Part shown: one piece after another, positions 53,461-64,000 of the stretch
Numbering within the stretch: the stretch's first letter is position 1
Layout of the letters: the number at the start of each line of letters is the position of its first letter
Source: Daphnia pulex
Taxonomy: Eukaryota; Arthropoda; Branchiopoda; Diplostraca; Daphniidae
Assembly: GCF_021134715.1 (NCBI RefSeq)
Contig: NC_060018.1
Coordinates: 9,255,501 to 9,319,500, forward strand
Direction of reading: 5' to 3'
Length of the DNA: 64,000 nucleotides
Translations under genes and position numbers: made by a program
Notes under the pieces: generated by a model
Seen by the model: only the letters and a program-made list of their open reading frames with translations
Database searches by the model: none
What the model was told of the DNA's origin: nothing

Positions 53461-54284
53461 TTTCAGCGTTGGATTACATTTCTTTTATGGTTAACCAAGT
53501 ATTTCTTTGTTTTAAAGTTTTTGTTGCACAAGTCACATGTTACTGAGTTTTCTAAGTATAAAAAACCACCGTTTAAAGTTTGATCATTAAGAAAAAAAAT
53601 TATAAGATTTACCTGTGCTGTGCACATTTCTTGTATGGTGATACAAGCTTCTCTTTGATTTAAAGTTTTTGTTGCACAAGTCACATGTTACTGAGTTTTC
53701 TAAGTATAAAAAACAACCGTTTTAAGTTTGATCATTACAAAAAAAATTATAAAAGTTACCAGTGCTGTGTATAGTTTTTTTATGGACTACCAAATTTTTC
53801 TTTGTTGTATAGCTTTTGTTGCACAAGTCGTATTGCACTGTCTTTCCTATTTAAAAAAAAACGCTTTAAGCTTGATTATTACGATTCAATTTTTTAAAAT
53901 TTACCAGTTTTTTGCACATTCCTTTTATGTTCATTCAAGTTTTTCAGTGACGGAAATACTTCGTCGCACGTTTCACATTTTACTGAGTTATCTAAGTATA
54001 AAAATCAATAATCTGAAGTATTACAAGGGAAATAAATAATAATGAGTTTACTGCCATGGAAACATTGCTTGTGTATTTTCAAGTAATACTTTCTTCGAAA
54101 AATTTTGTGGCACAAGTCACATTTAATAACGATTCCTAAAACGAAATGAAATCATTATTAGTTTGGTTTTAAGGAAAACAAAATTTAATTTACCATTTTC
54201 ACTGTGGACTGTTTTGTTATGTAAAGCCAAGGCTCCAGTTGATTAATAGATTTTGTCACAAATTGTACATTTCCATTTTTTCCT
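53461..54284 (-). CDS. C2H2 zinc-finger array with one finger per exon
   Basis: Six exons start at about 54,280, 54,138, 53,994, 53,850, 53,702 and 53,563 (- strand). Each begins after a TTAG or TAG acceptor, encodes one C2H2 finger (for example CDLCNKNFKTKKYLVNHKRN) and mostly ends at a GTAAAT/GTAACT donor. The last exon ends in a stop at 53,463. Exons are about 85-90 bp and introns 50-58 bp, giving a regular repeat of about 143 bp. Fingers 5 and 6 share a near-identical 55-bp block, so the array grew by recent exon duplication. Finger 1 holds a TAA and finger 4 has lost its first Cys (YDLC), so parts are decaying. DNA binding is the usual role. Confidence 0.7.
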
Positions 54285-54364
54285 AATGCGTATTAAAAAA
54301 ATATATTATTTGTGAATTTGTTTGGTCCAATGTGAATCCATTTAGGCATTTGAATCATAACATT

Positions 54365-57303
54365 TTACATGGTATCAAGTTTTAATAGCTCAGCAATGTG
54401 TCCACAACACGCATGATTTGAAAGTAAACCAATCGAGAACGAAGATTTTGTTATTTTGACATTGAGAAAACAATGCCCAGCAGCCATGAATTCATTGCAC
54501 TGCCGCTGCTGATGCCTAGTCGCTAGAGTTTTGGGAGGGTTTATAAAATTCTGAATTTGTCGCTGTAAAGATTTGAAATAGCTATGCTTTGCCTCGAAAC
54601 CCATGCACTAAAAGTATTTTAATGGACCCAATGAACGAATGCAACGGGGGTAGTGGACAAGGTGAATCATTTTTGGAATAATAATAAAATAACTTCTTTC
54701 CGAAAGTTTTTGTGTTTTCTTTGGTAAGATTGGAAAAAATTTTCTTTGTAACTGATCAAAAATTAAATTGCTCAAGCATTACAATTCGTAAATCTGAAAT
54801 TGAATCAAGGAAAATAATTCTAGTTAACTCCAGTAGCACGGTAAAACAATGCCAGGCTTCGTCGTGAGTGGGTACGTGGTGTCCTACAATCAATGGAAAA
54901 TTAATTGCCAATAACCATAACTGTGATGCAGACTGATCTATTTTACCGGCATTCAATGAACTCAATGAAATATCACAAGGTTTATTAATAATTTCTCTAT
55001 GTCCATATTTAAATTTTGTAATGAGGTCATTCAACTGCACCAAAGTGAAATATTTTTTCCTTAAACAGTAAAGTATTAGTTTCACTAAAACGAGTGGTAA
55101 AATTCCCTCTAATATATCATGCATTACCAGTGTTCGGAACGTCACGCAGTTTTCAGTGACGTACGAAAAATTTGCACGTCATACGTCAAATTTAAAGCTA
55201 ACGTTAAAAGTAAAAAAAAGTTTACGTCAAAGACGAAAATGTAAAAGTCGACGTCATGACTTAAGTCACAAAATAAGTCATTTATTTATAATTAAAATTA
55301 TTTTTCTTTATTATTTAAAAAAAAAAAAAAAACTAAAGACACCAGAATCAGTCCACGAATCTGTTTCTGTAGAATACGCCATTGGTATCAGTAGTTTTCC
55401 CCTTTTACGAAAATTTAAGAGGAAAAAAGTTATCTTTCACCGATCCACGGCCTTGTTCGACAGCATCGCTAGATGAAGTTTTATTTTGACTTTTTTGAAG
55501 ACGATACATTTTTTGGTACGCCAAACGTCAACGTAAAAATCACATATAAAATTTATTTTCAGTCAAAGTCAACGTATACGTTTTGACTTAAGTCATGACT
55601 TAAGTCAAAATTAACGTAAGTCAGTCGGTGACGTTCCAAACACTGTGCATAACATCTGGCACCAGACGCCCAATAACATGAAAAAACTGTAGTTTGTTAA
55701 AAATGGAGTTACTATTTATGCCATAAACCCTTTTGAAAATGTTCCATTAACTTATCAGTTTCCAAAGAAGCGCAATGCAAATTATGTTGTTCTTTTGAAC
55801 GTGACAAGAATACACAATCGAAAAACTTTGTTTGAATGTCTTCGTCGGTTGCCATACAAAATCGACATTTTCTAAATCCTTTTGAAAATCCTACTTTGAA
55901 TCCTCCTATTTAATGACTAGGAAGGTTGTCAGCAATGATTGCCGAAACAGTTCCTCTAACAACAGTGGGTTCCTTAAAAAGAGACATCGAAACCATATTC
56001 TCAAGTTTTTTAAAAATCTTCTATAAGTGGACGCAATAACACAATAAATTTTCCAAATAAATTCAATCCAAAACGTGTCATGATTGTGTTGTTGAAAATA
56101 CTTAAAAGAAAAATCGACTTGAGTGAGGATCGATGTTTTTGTTCTAAATTTCCAATCAAACAATACACAAAAACAAGCTTGTTCTTTTTGGATTGATTCC
56201 CTTTTGTCACTAGTGATTCCAGCTTCATCACCGATTCATGTACCGAATTTTTGGAATAAAAGGGGTTACTTTTAAACAAAGATCCACTCTCGAAATGTGA
56301 AAATATGTTACGTCGACAATCCTTCGCACGAGAAACTGCCGCAAAAACATCTGGAAAGTTAAGTTAAACCTCTAACTGTTTCAAGATAGGGATTTAAACG
56401 TAGTTTTTGCATTTGTAGTGTTGATTTTTGCCATATCTATGCCGACCAAAGTCTTCTTGGCCAAGTGGTAGATTAATTGTCTGTGGCATAATCATACCTT
56501 AGATAAAAAAAATGTGTTAATTATTTCTCAAGTATTGCAATGTAATACAAAATGTTTACCAAAGTTACTCGTGCAAAATTTGTTTTGAGAATAAGATGAG
56601 ACGGGAGAATGAGATGGACCAAAGGGTCAACCCCAGATAGGACAAACAAGTTGTATCAATTCCACTTTGTTTCAGAGTAGAAATTACAGAAATCATTTGG
56701 TTGTGCATGCAGGAGTTGACAAGGTATTTTGTCACATCCATAAAATATCCAACATTTACATGATTTAGTTTTTGTTCCGACAGCATTTCAATATGAACTC
56801 AGCCCCCTTTTCTTCTACATTTTTGGGAGTTTGGTGTGGATTTGGAACTACTGGCAATTGTACCGTGCAATCTATTGTAAATGTTTGAAATTAACTATGA
56901 TTTAATTTGAGTAACAGAGAAATGTAATATCATCAATAACATTGGTGTTTTCAAAAGCATTGTTTTGCTGAACATCATCTTCAAACGTCACTTGTTTATT
57001 TTCTACAGCAGGAGGTACAGCAGCTTCACAACCACTAAAAACAGTTTATGGTATGTTTTGAGATGTCTATATAAACCACTGTGTGAAGTAAAATATTTGT
57101 TTTTTGTTGGGACACTTGGAGCTGTGTAAGCATACACTTGAGAAGTTAGGGTCATTTCGATGCACTATGCAGTCTATGCTAAAGTGATTCAACAACTTTG
57201 TAACATTGTTTGAAACAAAAACACAGTTGCTAAATGTGCAGCTGTAAAATGGCTCGAATTCAATGTTATACATTTTCATTTTTTCTAAAATGCTGGTCAT
57301 TTA
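54365..57303 (-). pseudogene. Degenerate copy of a high-copy transposase-like gene family
   Basis: - strand fragments in order. The N-terminus has a Cys/His-rich stretch (FEPFYSCTFSNCVF, 57.3-57.1 kb). Next come NHVNVGYFMDVTKYLVNSCM (56.7 kb) and SKKNKLVFVYCLIGNLEQKH with a ...TVSAIIADNLPSH... stretch (56.2-55.9 kb). A Cys-rich RKCRFCMATDEDIQ follows near 55.87 kb, then VMHDILEGILPLVLVKLIL (55.1 kb), and finally FEAKHSYFKSLQRQIQNFIN and PPKTLATRHQ (54.6 kb). These motifs (GTVSA..ADN, CRFC, MHD.LEG, FE.KH.FFK, K.LATRHQ) mark a multi-copy family of aquatic invertebrates, probably transposon-derived. Many stops and gaps show this copy is dead. Confidence 0.6.
55130..55660. repeat. Insertion with ACGTCA/GACTTAAGTC repeats
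   Basis: Between two parts of the preceding relic lies about 530 bp beginning and ending with inverted versions of GGAACGTCAC (55,136 GGAACGTCACGCAG; 55,631 GTGACGTTCC). It is full of TGACGT and GACTTAAGTCA words. A non-autonomous TIR element inserted in the older transposase copy is likely. Confidence 0.6.
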
Positions 57304-57479
57304 AGAAAAATAATATTAACGAAATTGACTGGACGAAGTAGGCTGGTCTGTACTGACATGGGCAGGGGGAGAATTCTGTAATAATTTTGGAAATGTGCAC
57401 AGCGGAGGTCTTTATTATATATCAATTCTATATATTTATGTGTCCATTATTATATCAATTTAAAATGGCGTCACGTCGT

Positions 57480-58644
57480 TCATTTACTGTAGGAAAAATT
57501 ATAGAAAGTGCATTTTTGTAGAATTAATACATGAAAATGCTAATTATCCGTACGAATTATTTATCGAAAATTCACCATCGAGTGACACAAAAAATCAAGA
57601 CCTGGTGATGGTATAAATGGTATACAAATATGACTCGTGGGAAGACATTTTTGCCTCACGTGGTTATCACTTTTTGATCGAAAGTGTACATAAGGCAGAA
57701 ACATTTGTTTTGTATAATTACGAAGAACCACTTAAAGACCATTGTGAATTACAACTGATGTTAAAGCACCTAATCCTAGTTCGCAGATTGCTTTTTCAAA
57801 GCCGCTACTTGAGTTTAACCACGAAATAGGTATTTCTGTTTCAATTGATATTCCAGCTTCAATTGATTTTTTCAAACATTTCCATGTATTTAGTTCCTAA
57901 CCTATCAAATATTTTCAACGTGCAGCAGTTACCACTAAACAAGGTTCTGTCCGTCTCAACAACAGTGGATCACATTATAATACCCATGCGTGTAGCACTG
58001 GTTCCAAAACAACTTTCTCAGTGGAACGTGATAATAGCTACTCAAGTGATATTTCTTTTTAATTGATCTATTACAGCTCAGATAGTTTAACTTTTCCACC
58101 TCAACTTCTTTTGACATTCAGCACGTGTGAGAACTGAACCAAGTTCTCTTCGTTCTAGTAAATATGGAGGCCTACCACATGAAGATGAGTGTCCATCTAC
58201 CTCTCTAGACTTATAAACAGACAACCAGCTATCCATTTTCACTTCAAGTTTATCGGGTATTCTTCAATTTGATAGATACATTAAACAAATTTTTTTTTAT
58301 GCTCATATAAAATTGTTTTAGATGAAACAGTTGATGAAATCAATGAGGAAGAACAAGTCCTCAAAGAATTGTGGCCTGTATCAGAGAGAACAAGATTTCA
58401 ACACCAAACTCTGAATATGACAAAATTCAAACTTCCAAATTGTTATGGATTCACCATAGATAACAAATTGAAGAATATTTCAGCAAGTTTGGATAACAAC
58501 GATTACAATAGCATTTGTCAAATCTTAGCCAAATCTATTGAAGAGTTCCCTCTACGGAGAGCAATGGTCACGCACGGCATCACGAAAAAGAGTTACAAAC
58601 AAAACAAAAAACTGTGTGTGTGTTGCATTTCCTATACCTACTAG
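57480..58644 (+). pseudogene. + strand open segments, divergent from the transposase-like copy
   Basis: Three coding-looking stretches: HENANYPYELFIENSPSSSD then VYKYDSWEDIFASRGYHFLI (57.5-57.8 kb), and ELWPVSERTRFQHQTLNMTK followed by KFKLPNCYGFTIDNKLKNIS (58.33-58.55 kb), separated by intron-like AT-rich DNA. They could be the first exons of a gene of the same mobile family, transcribed away from it. Stops are present. Not recognised with confidence. Confidence 0.35.
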
Positions 58645-59535
58645 GCGTCGGTCAGTCACAGCAACAAACGGCGAATATTGATGGAGATGGTACAACTCAC
58701 CACCAACACGACACTCATAAAATCACGCTCAGGTGCAGTCGCACATAAGCAGAGATCCCCCTCCCCCTCTTCCTTCTTCCACCTGACGATGATAGTTGCT
58801 ATGATGACCACGGATGCGTGGTCTTGACGTGTGTGCCATTTCATAATTATTATTCAGCCCGTTCACGTGTTGCAATGGGAAAGTAGTTGATTTGTTTCTG
58901 TTTTTGAAAAAATTTTGAGTTGGCGCGTAATGTAGTATTTTGATGAAACATTTTTCAAAGCTCCGAGCAAAGCAACAAAGAGAGAGAGAGCGCGCTAAGG
59001 AGTCCCGCTTTTTGAGCGGTTTAAGTTCCGCCTTTACCCTGGTTAGGTTGACGAGGAAGTGGGCAGTGTGTTTAGTTCACTCCGCATCGGCGTCGAGACT
59101 GCAACTCACCTAGTGTGACTGTTCTTTTTTTGTTTTTTGTTTTTTTCAAAGATTGCTGATTTGATTGATTTGATTTGTCACTGTGTGACAAATCTCATTT
59201 GTCACAATTTGTCTCAATTTTCTTGTGTTTGTGTCTCCCGCGCAAAATAATTTTCGGATTTCGCATGACGCGAAAATGTTACTACCATCACAGTGGTCTC
59301 GTGTTGTAGCATCGAGTGCCTTCTAAATAATCTCTGTGGTGGTGTCAAGTGTCTATTAAGTTAGAGGGTTTGTTTGGGTTGTTTTTTTTCTTGTTGGTCT
59401 CCGTTGCAGTGGTTCTTCCGCCGGACATCCGGACGGATCGATTGGATTTTTTTTCTTCTTCTCTTGGAATTTTGGTACGGTATCATTCACCATCCGGGAT
59501 TGACACATTAAAAATCCACCAGTCAACTGGATGTT
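58645..59535. other. Possible promoter / 5' UTR region of the next gene
   Basis: Contains a GA run (58,978-58,992), T runs and TTTGTCAC repeats (59,166-59,215). No ORF is supported. The rising GC content toward 59.5 kb fits a 5' UTR. Confidence 0.4.
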
Positions 59536-60102
59536 ATGGTGCAGAGTGGTAGACAGAATGTCGGTTGTGTTCTGTCGCTTCCGCCGGATGAGAACGGTAA
59601 TCAGCAGCAGGAGACACAGCAACAGCAGCAACGGAACAATTCCGTCGGTAAATTTTGAATGCTCATCCGGACGCCAATGAGGCGTTTTGCCAACTGTTTG
59701 AATCAGAAAACGCTGGACGACTTGTCCGGCGGCGGCACGTCGATCATCAATTGGTTGAAGAGCAAGAGCTGGGACCACCAGTCGGCCGGAAATAATGTGG
59801 CGAACAATCCGGGCAAATTTACTTGGTCCGGCTGGCGGAGCCTGCGCGGAATCTCCGACACTGTGATCGATTACGCCCTCAACGAGCCGTACAAGGCCGA
59901 CAGCTTCTTCGACGATGGACTCCTGGCCACCAGCTGCAAGGATCCCAACTCGCAGGGCAACGGGATCTATACAGGCGCCGATTGGAGCACGTCTTCGATG
60001 GCGCTCCGACATCCGTCTCGTCGTCCGTGCGCGGATTGCTGGGCAGTAAAACCGCTGGACACGACGAAGGGTGAACAACAACAACAACAACTCATACGCT
60101 GA
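59536..60102 (+). CDS. Unidentified coding region with an in-frame TGA
   Basis: GC-rich third positions and strong CCGGCGGC-type codons indicate + strand coding. An ATG at 59,536 opens 40 codons (MVQSGRQNVGCVLSLPPDEN, then a Gln run and RNNSVGKF) to TGA at 59,656. The same frame then continues for 147 codons, including GGGTSIINWLKSKSWDHQSA, WSGWRSLRGISDTVIDYALN and SFFDDGLLATSCKDP. Near the end another frame (FDGAPTSVSSSVRGLLGSKT) looks more protein-like, so indels may be present. I do not recognise the family. Possible explanations are a pseudogene, an unseen splice at GGTAAATTTTG, or stop read-through. Confidence 0.45.
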
Positions 60103-60275
60103 AAAATAATGAATATAAAGAAGAAGAAGAAGAATTGTCTTGAAAACGAATACGAAATGGACGGTGACGGGGGCGGATATTGAAGAATGAAACTGACCCC
60201 TCGGTAGTGTGTCCGGCGCGAGCGAAATACACGGACCCAAATTCTTTTCATTCTTTTCTTTTTTACCCCTTAAGA

Positions 60276-60281
60276 AATAAA
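60276..60281 (+). terminator. Candidate polyadenylation signal
   Basis: AATAAA about 170 bases after the preceding open frame on the same strand. Confidence 0.4.
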
Positions 60282-62312
60282 GCTCTCAATCCTCCAATAT
60301 CTTGTAGGCCTACTCCGTCAGAAGAGTGTGAAGGAGGAGCAAAAAAATAAACCACCTTACGAAAAAAAGAAGAAGAAATATGGCCGGAATCGTTATTCGA
60401 CGCTCATAACTTGGATAACTTGGCAGTTAGCCACCGAAAAAGCAAGGTCAACATTCAGCATTTCAGCTGCAGGTTGTAGGCTATCCTTTTCTTTTCTTCT
60501 TCTTCATTTTAAATATTTTTTTTTACGTTTAAAGAGTTGAAAGGAAAAAAACAAACAAAATAAAATGTTTCGAAATAATAAAATGGCTGAACCGTCAAAA
60601 ACCAGAAAAAAACCCACATTTGATACGATTATCAGCTGGTGAAATGTGATTAACCAAAACAATCAAGAACACGCGGCAATTGCGGAAGTTGAACTCGTTC
60701 TTTTATTTTCAACGAAATTATCATTGAAAATCGCTCGGATATAATAAAAGGGACCGACAACATTCTTTTGGGTTGTTAGAAATGTTGTCATCATGGTCAG
60801 CGATCTGTCGGCTGCGATAGAATTCGATGCGGAGGAGAAGCGGAACGTTTAGCTTTTTGATTTGGTCGGTGATGGTGACTAATGATTAGCCGATCATCTA
60901 TAGCTATCTTCTGGCTGCTTCCCAGTCTCGATTGTCGATTCCCTTTTTTGTGGTTATGGGCAAAAATTCTGAATGTGGAAATAACACTAAGCGAGTCCAG
61001 CAACTGGTGGTGGTGACCGGTGGTGACCACGCACACAGTCCAGTGCACTTTTCATCTTCCCGTTTTTATTGACGGCCGGAGTTTCCGGTAAACTCAGAAA
61101 AGAGGCGGGAATGGAAACCAAGCGGTTGGGAAGGGTGGCAGATGGACGCTTTTGTTGTTGTTTAAATTGTCATTGAACTTTGCTTATTCTTAGGAATCTT
61201 TCATTAATTGCCCCAAACTCAACCCACCCTCCTTCATTTTCAAAGCGCTTTTAGCTTTAAACAAAGCAAATTGTCAAAAACTAAAAATACGCCTTTGATA
61301 GCTAATTTTTTCCTCTTTTTTAAAGCCTAGCGGGGATAAAAAATATCGAGAAAAAAAGAAGTGGGGGCTCAAAAACTAAATAAGTGCCAAATAGTATACT
61401 CCTCCCATAGCTACAGAGATCAAACAGTACGACTACACAAGACAATTTTGGCAGTGTTCTCTTCCCTGCTTTGACCACCGAAATTCTATAGCTAATCATG
61501 CGATATTTATTTCTATTTATTTCCAATTTCATCTCCTTTAAAAATTACGATTAGATAGCTTACCGACCAATAAGCGAAGAAAATATCCGCGTTTTTGGGC
61601 AAGAAAAGGGAATTTTTGCATGTTGTTCTATATTTGACCGCTCGATGGCGTTGCGGCGAATTTAGTTCTTTTTATTTTTTTCCCTTTCGGCGTGCCGTAC
61701 AAAAGCGTAAGGAATAAAAAATTGTCCCGCGCGCCTAGCGTCGCGAGTTTCGAGTTTCCCTCTGGGACATTTAGGGTTTAACTTTAAAAATCAGGAAGTG
61801 TGCCTAGTAAATTTTGGGGGGTTAGGGGGTAAGGTTAGGAAGGTTTGGTAGGTTAGGTGTGTTTGCGCGCAATTTAGGGTGCTTGCTCTGGCAAATTAGA
61901 GACATATTATTTTTTGGTGTAACCAGAGATAAGGAGATGCCCAACTCAATGGAAGAGCCAGCAGACGACGCCACCCCATTTATTCACCCTACCAGAACCC
62001 ACCCTAAAACTATCTCCCTACCACCCTCCGCGCTACGCTAGCGCCACTGCCGACCAGCGCGACGTCAACCACATGACCTGGAATGACGAATTCTTCCGTG
62101 TCTTAGAATTAATTTTAAAGAAGAGTTTCTTTAACTTTTTTCATTGCTCCATTTAGAATTAATTTTAGTATAATCAACATAGTAATAGAAATTTTTTCCA
62201 AATGACCACGATACTTTTACTCTGCCCAGCTATTGAAATGACTACCATCTTCTCTAGGTCTTTGCCATCAATAGATGTTGTATACTTGTATGCTCCTCTT
62301 TGCTGAAGCCAC
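60282..62312. other. Intergenic; telomere-like GGTTAGG stretch at about 61,808-61,862
   Basis: No supported gene. The strand-biased run contains several GGTTAGG/GGTTTGG words like the arthropod TTAGG telomere repeat, in degenerate form. The rest is AT-rich with T and A runs. Confidence 0.45.
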
Positions 62313-62714
62313 CTACCACCTCGGCCATCTGGATTCAAACGGCCTGGTGGAGGCTGATGGTGCGGTGGTGGTGGATGGAATTATCCAATTCGACAACCAC
62401 GAAGTGATAGCCGCTGCTGCTGCCAAAATCCAGGTAATTTGCCGAATTTTCCACCAAAATTTCCAACACTGCGTCTTCAAATGCTTTGCGATCGCCTCTG
62501 TCAATGGCGGCCACTTTCAGTTTGTACTGAGCTTTTCGGGCGCTATTGAGCGGCTGACTCCTCAAGTGGATGATTCCGGTTTGCTCCTTGACGTCAAAAA
62601 CACCTTTGCCTCCTCTTTTGATACCATAAGTCACTTGAGCAATTTCATCTTCGTCCTCGTCCATAAAGTAACCGTGGCGACCTCGCAAAGCCGGGATGAG
62701 TGAGTTAAAGTAAG
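62313..62714 (-). CDS. Cadherin-repeat exon
   Basis: Begins after the acceptor TTGCCAACAG. It reads YFNSLIPALRGRHGYFMDED, then an extracellular cadherin pattern: VFDVKEQTGIIHLRSQPLNS and YKLKVAAIDRGDRKAFEDAV ending LEILVEN. That is the usual F.V...TG.I.....L.......Y.L.V.A.D.G order of a cadherin domain with calcium-binding acidic residues. After about residue 90 the frame stays open but loses the pattern, so the true exon end may be near 62,430. It is a piece of a larger adhesion protein. The DIRS-like fragment lies right upstream of its acceptor. Confidence 0.6.
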
Positions 62715-62734
62715 CTGTTGGCAAACAAGAAGTA

Positions 62735-63889
62735 AATGATCTCCTTCAAATAGGGGCTATAGTTGAGCCAGGCAGAATTGACTTTGTTAGCCCTATGTTT
62801 ATCATTCCGAAAGCCTCATGGGGTTTTAGACCCATCATTAATCTTAAAAAGCTGAATGAGTTCTTCACCCCCATTTTAAGATAGAGAACATTAATACGCT
62901 TAGGCATCTAATTATCAAGGGGGACTGGATGTTCAAGCTGGACTTCAAAGACGCATACCTAACGGTACCAGACTAAGAGGATCAACAAAATTATTTGCAG
63001 TTCCTTTGTGAAGAGAAAATCTACCAGTATGTTTATCTGCCTTTTGGTTTGGTTTCCGCTCCATGGGCGTTCACAAAATTTCTTAATCTTTTTGGGCCGC
63101 GAATCAAATAAAGTTTTAGGACGCCACGTAAACACGGTTCCAGATAAGATTCCCTATATGGCTTTGTACCGACAGGCAATTGAAAGATCAAGCAGATCTC
63201 ACCAGGGTTGTCTCGACGGTAGATAAAGGGCTAAACCAGTAGTTGCGTTTTTGCGCAGTCTGGGATGTCGACTGGTCATTTATTTGGATGACATTATTTT
63301 ATTATCCCAGTGCAAAAACAGGCTCGTACAGACACTTTCATTCGTGAAAAGCCTGCTTCAAGTGTTGGGTTTCGTAATTAATGATTTCAAATCCTCCCTG
63401 TTGCCACTTCAGTTTTTAGAGTTTCTGGGTATGCTGGTAGATTCGGTAGACCTAAAAATTTTCCTCCCCGAAAATGAAATTGAATCGATCCGAATAAAAG
63501 GTTCCGATGCGCTGTCAAAATCTAATCTACCGCTTCGAGACTTAGCGAGCTTGATGCTGGGCAAATTTAATTGGGAGGAGTCAATGATTCCTTTATCTAG
63601 GGCACATTACAGGGCCGCCCAAGCCGTGTTCATCGAGCATTCCAGATTATGTGGGGAAGATTTGCAAGCTAAGATTCCTCTCTCACGGATATCCAAAATG
63701 GACCTTGTCAGGTGGATGAATAAATTCGTCTTTCTACCAAGAAGGAATATTTTTGAAGCCGAGCCAGCCTTAACTATTTACGCCGACGCATCATTAACGG
63801 GTTGGGGCTCAGTTTGCCGCGATATCAGTACTGGGATAACCTGGACGTCCAATGAGAGTTCCCACCAGCAGAATCGATTTAAACTTTAA
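62735..63889 (+). pseudogene. DIRS/Ngaro-type reverse transcriptase-RNase H fragment
   Basis: First part (62,735-63,110, broken by stops): LLQIGAIVEPGRIDFVSPMF, PIINLKKLNEFF, YVYLPFGLVSAPWAFTKFL in shifting frames. Second part, open from 63,251: CRLVIYLDDIILLSQ (RT catalytic box YLDD), LGFVINDFKSSLLPLQFLEF LG, then YADASLTGWGSVC of RNase H. The combination 'GFVIN..KS.L.P.Q...FLG' after the YLDD box is typical of DIRS-like elements. Only the RT/RH part is present; no tyrosine recombinase or terminal repeats are in the window. 5'-truncated and decayed. Confidence 0.8.
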
Positions 63890-64000
63890 TTTCCTCCCGC
63901 CCTCCCGTTACAGTCAAACGACACTGTTGGTATATACATTTTTAGAGGTTTTCTGCCGCCAGTCACATTTAACCAACGGTTTTCCGTCCGTCAAGTTCTA
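63890..64000. other. Right window edge
   Basis: Short non-coding tail after the DIRS-like stop. Too short to judge. Confidence 0.4.

Noticed and set aside
59356..60240. Long - strand open frame (294 codons) opposite the 59.5-60.1 kb region
   Set aside because: Leucine/valine runs and codon bias fit an antisense shadow of the GC3-rich + strand frame. No motif seen.
1..64000. CRISPR arrays, riboswitches, bacterial operators or prophage genes
   Set aside because: No regularly spaced identical repeats with unique spacers, and all gene content is eukaryotic.

Overview
This is animal nuclear DNA, and most likely from a branchiopod crustacean such as Daphnia. That placement is an inference. Genes are split into short exons with introns of about 50-100 bp, recognisable fragments are metazoan (dual oxidase, betaglycan-type TGF-beta co-receptor, SZT2, cadherin), and the transposon mix is arthropod-like (Gypsy with env, short-LTR Copia, BEL/Pao, DIRS-like, an APE-type LINE, many small TIR elements). 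No bacterial-type gene organisation is present.

Layout. 0-1.3 kb: the last coding exon of a dual oxidase (Duox), + strand. 2.1-3.6 kb: a short unidentified exon and a truncated sphingomyelinase D / glycerophosphodiester phosphodiesterase-like gene. 3.6-8.8 kb: AT-rich DNA with small inverted-repeat elements. 8,833-22,955: a complete, young, 14.1-kb env-bearing Gypsy element on the - strand, with near-identical 283/282-bp LTRs, a 4-bp ATTA target duplication, PBS and PPT. Besides gag, pol and env it carries three extra intact ORFs between env and the 3' LTR: an ankyrin-repeat protein and two small acidic/proline-rich proteins. A homopolymeric A tract lies on the coding strand 3' of env and 3' of each extra ORF. 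This is the most striking object in the window.

23-53 kb: a - strand gene resembling TGFBR3/betaglycan. Its orphan-domain and linker exons lie at 50.7-53.0 kb and its membrane-anchor exons at 23.9-24.6 kb. I see no ZP-module exons between them. The gap holds a 5'-truncated SZT2 copy with in-frame stops (33.2-37.1 kb), a degenerate Copia element (24.9-33.1 kb) split by a 3.4-kb LINE with an exact GTGGA target duplication, an in-frame junction of Copia reverse transcriptase/RNase H to a second copy of one SZT2 exon, a BEL/Pao relic (42.6-44.6 kb) and transposase-derived relics.

53-64 kb: a tandem array of one-finger-per-exon C2H2 units with a ~143-bp period, a degenerate copy of a high-copy transposase-like family, an unidentified + strand coding region at 59.5-60.1 kb, a cadherin exon on the - strand and a DIRS-like reverse transcriptase fragment at the right edge.

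Most of the window is therefore mobile DNA nested in or beside host genes. The only convincingly intact proteins are the Duox C-terminus and the six ORFs of the Gypsy element. All family names rest on motif and alignment recognition by eye; no search was run.
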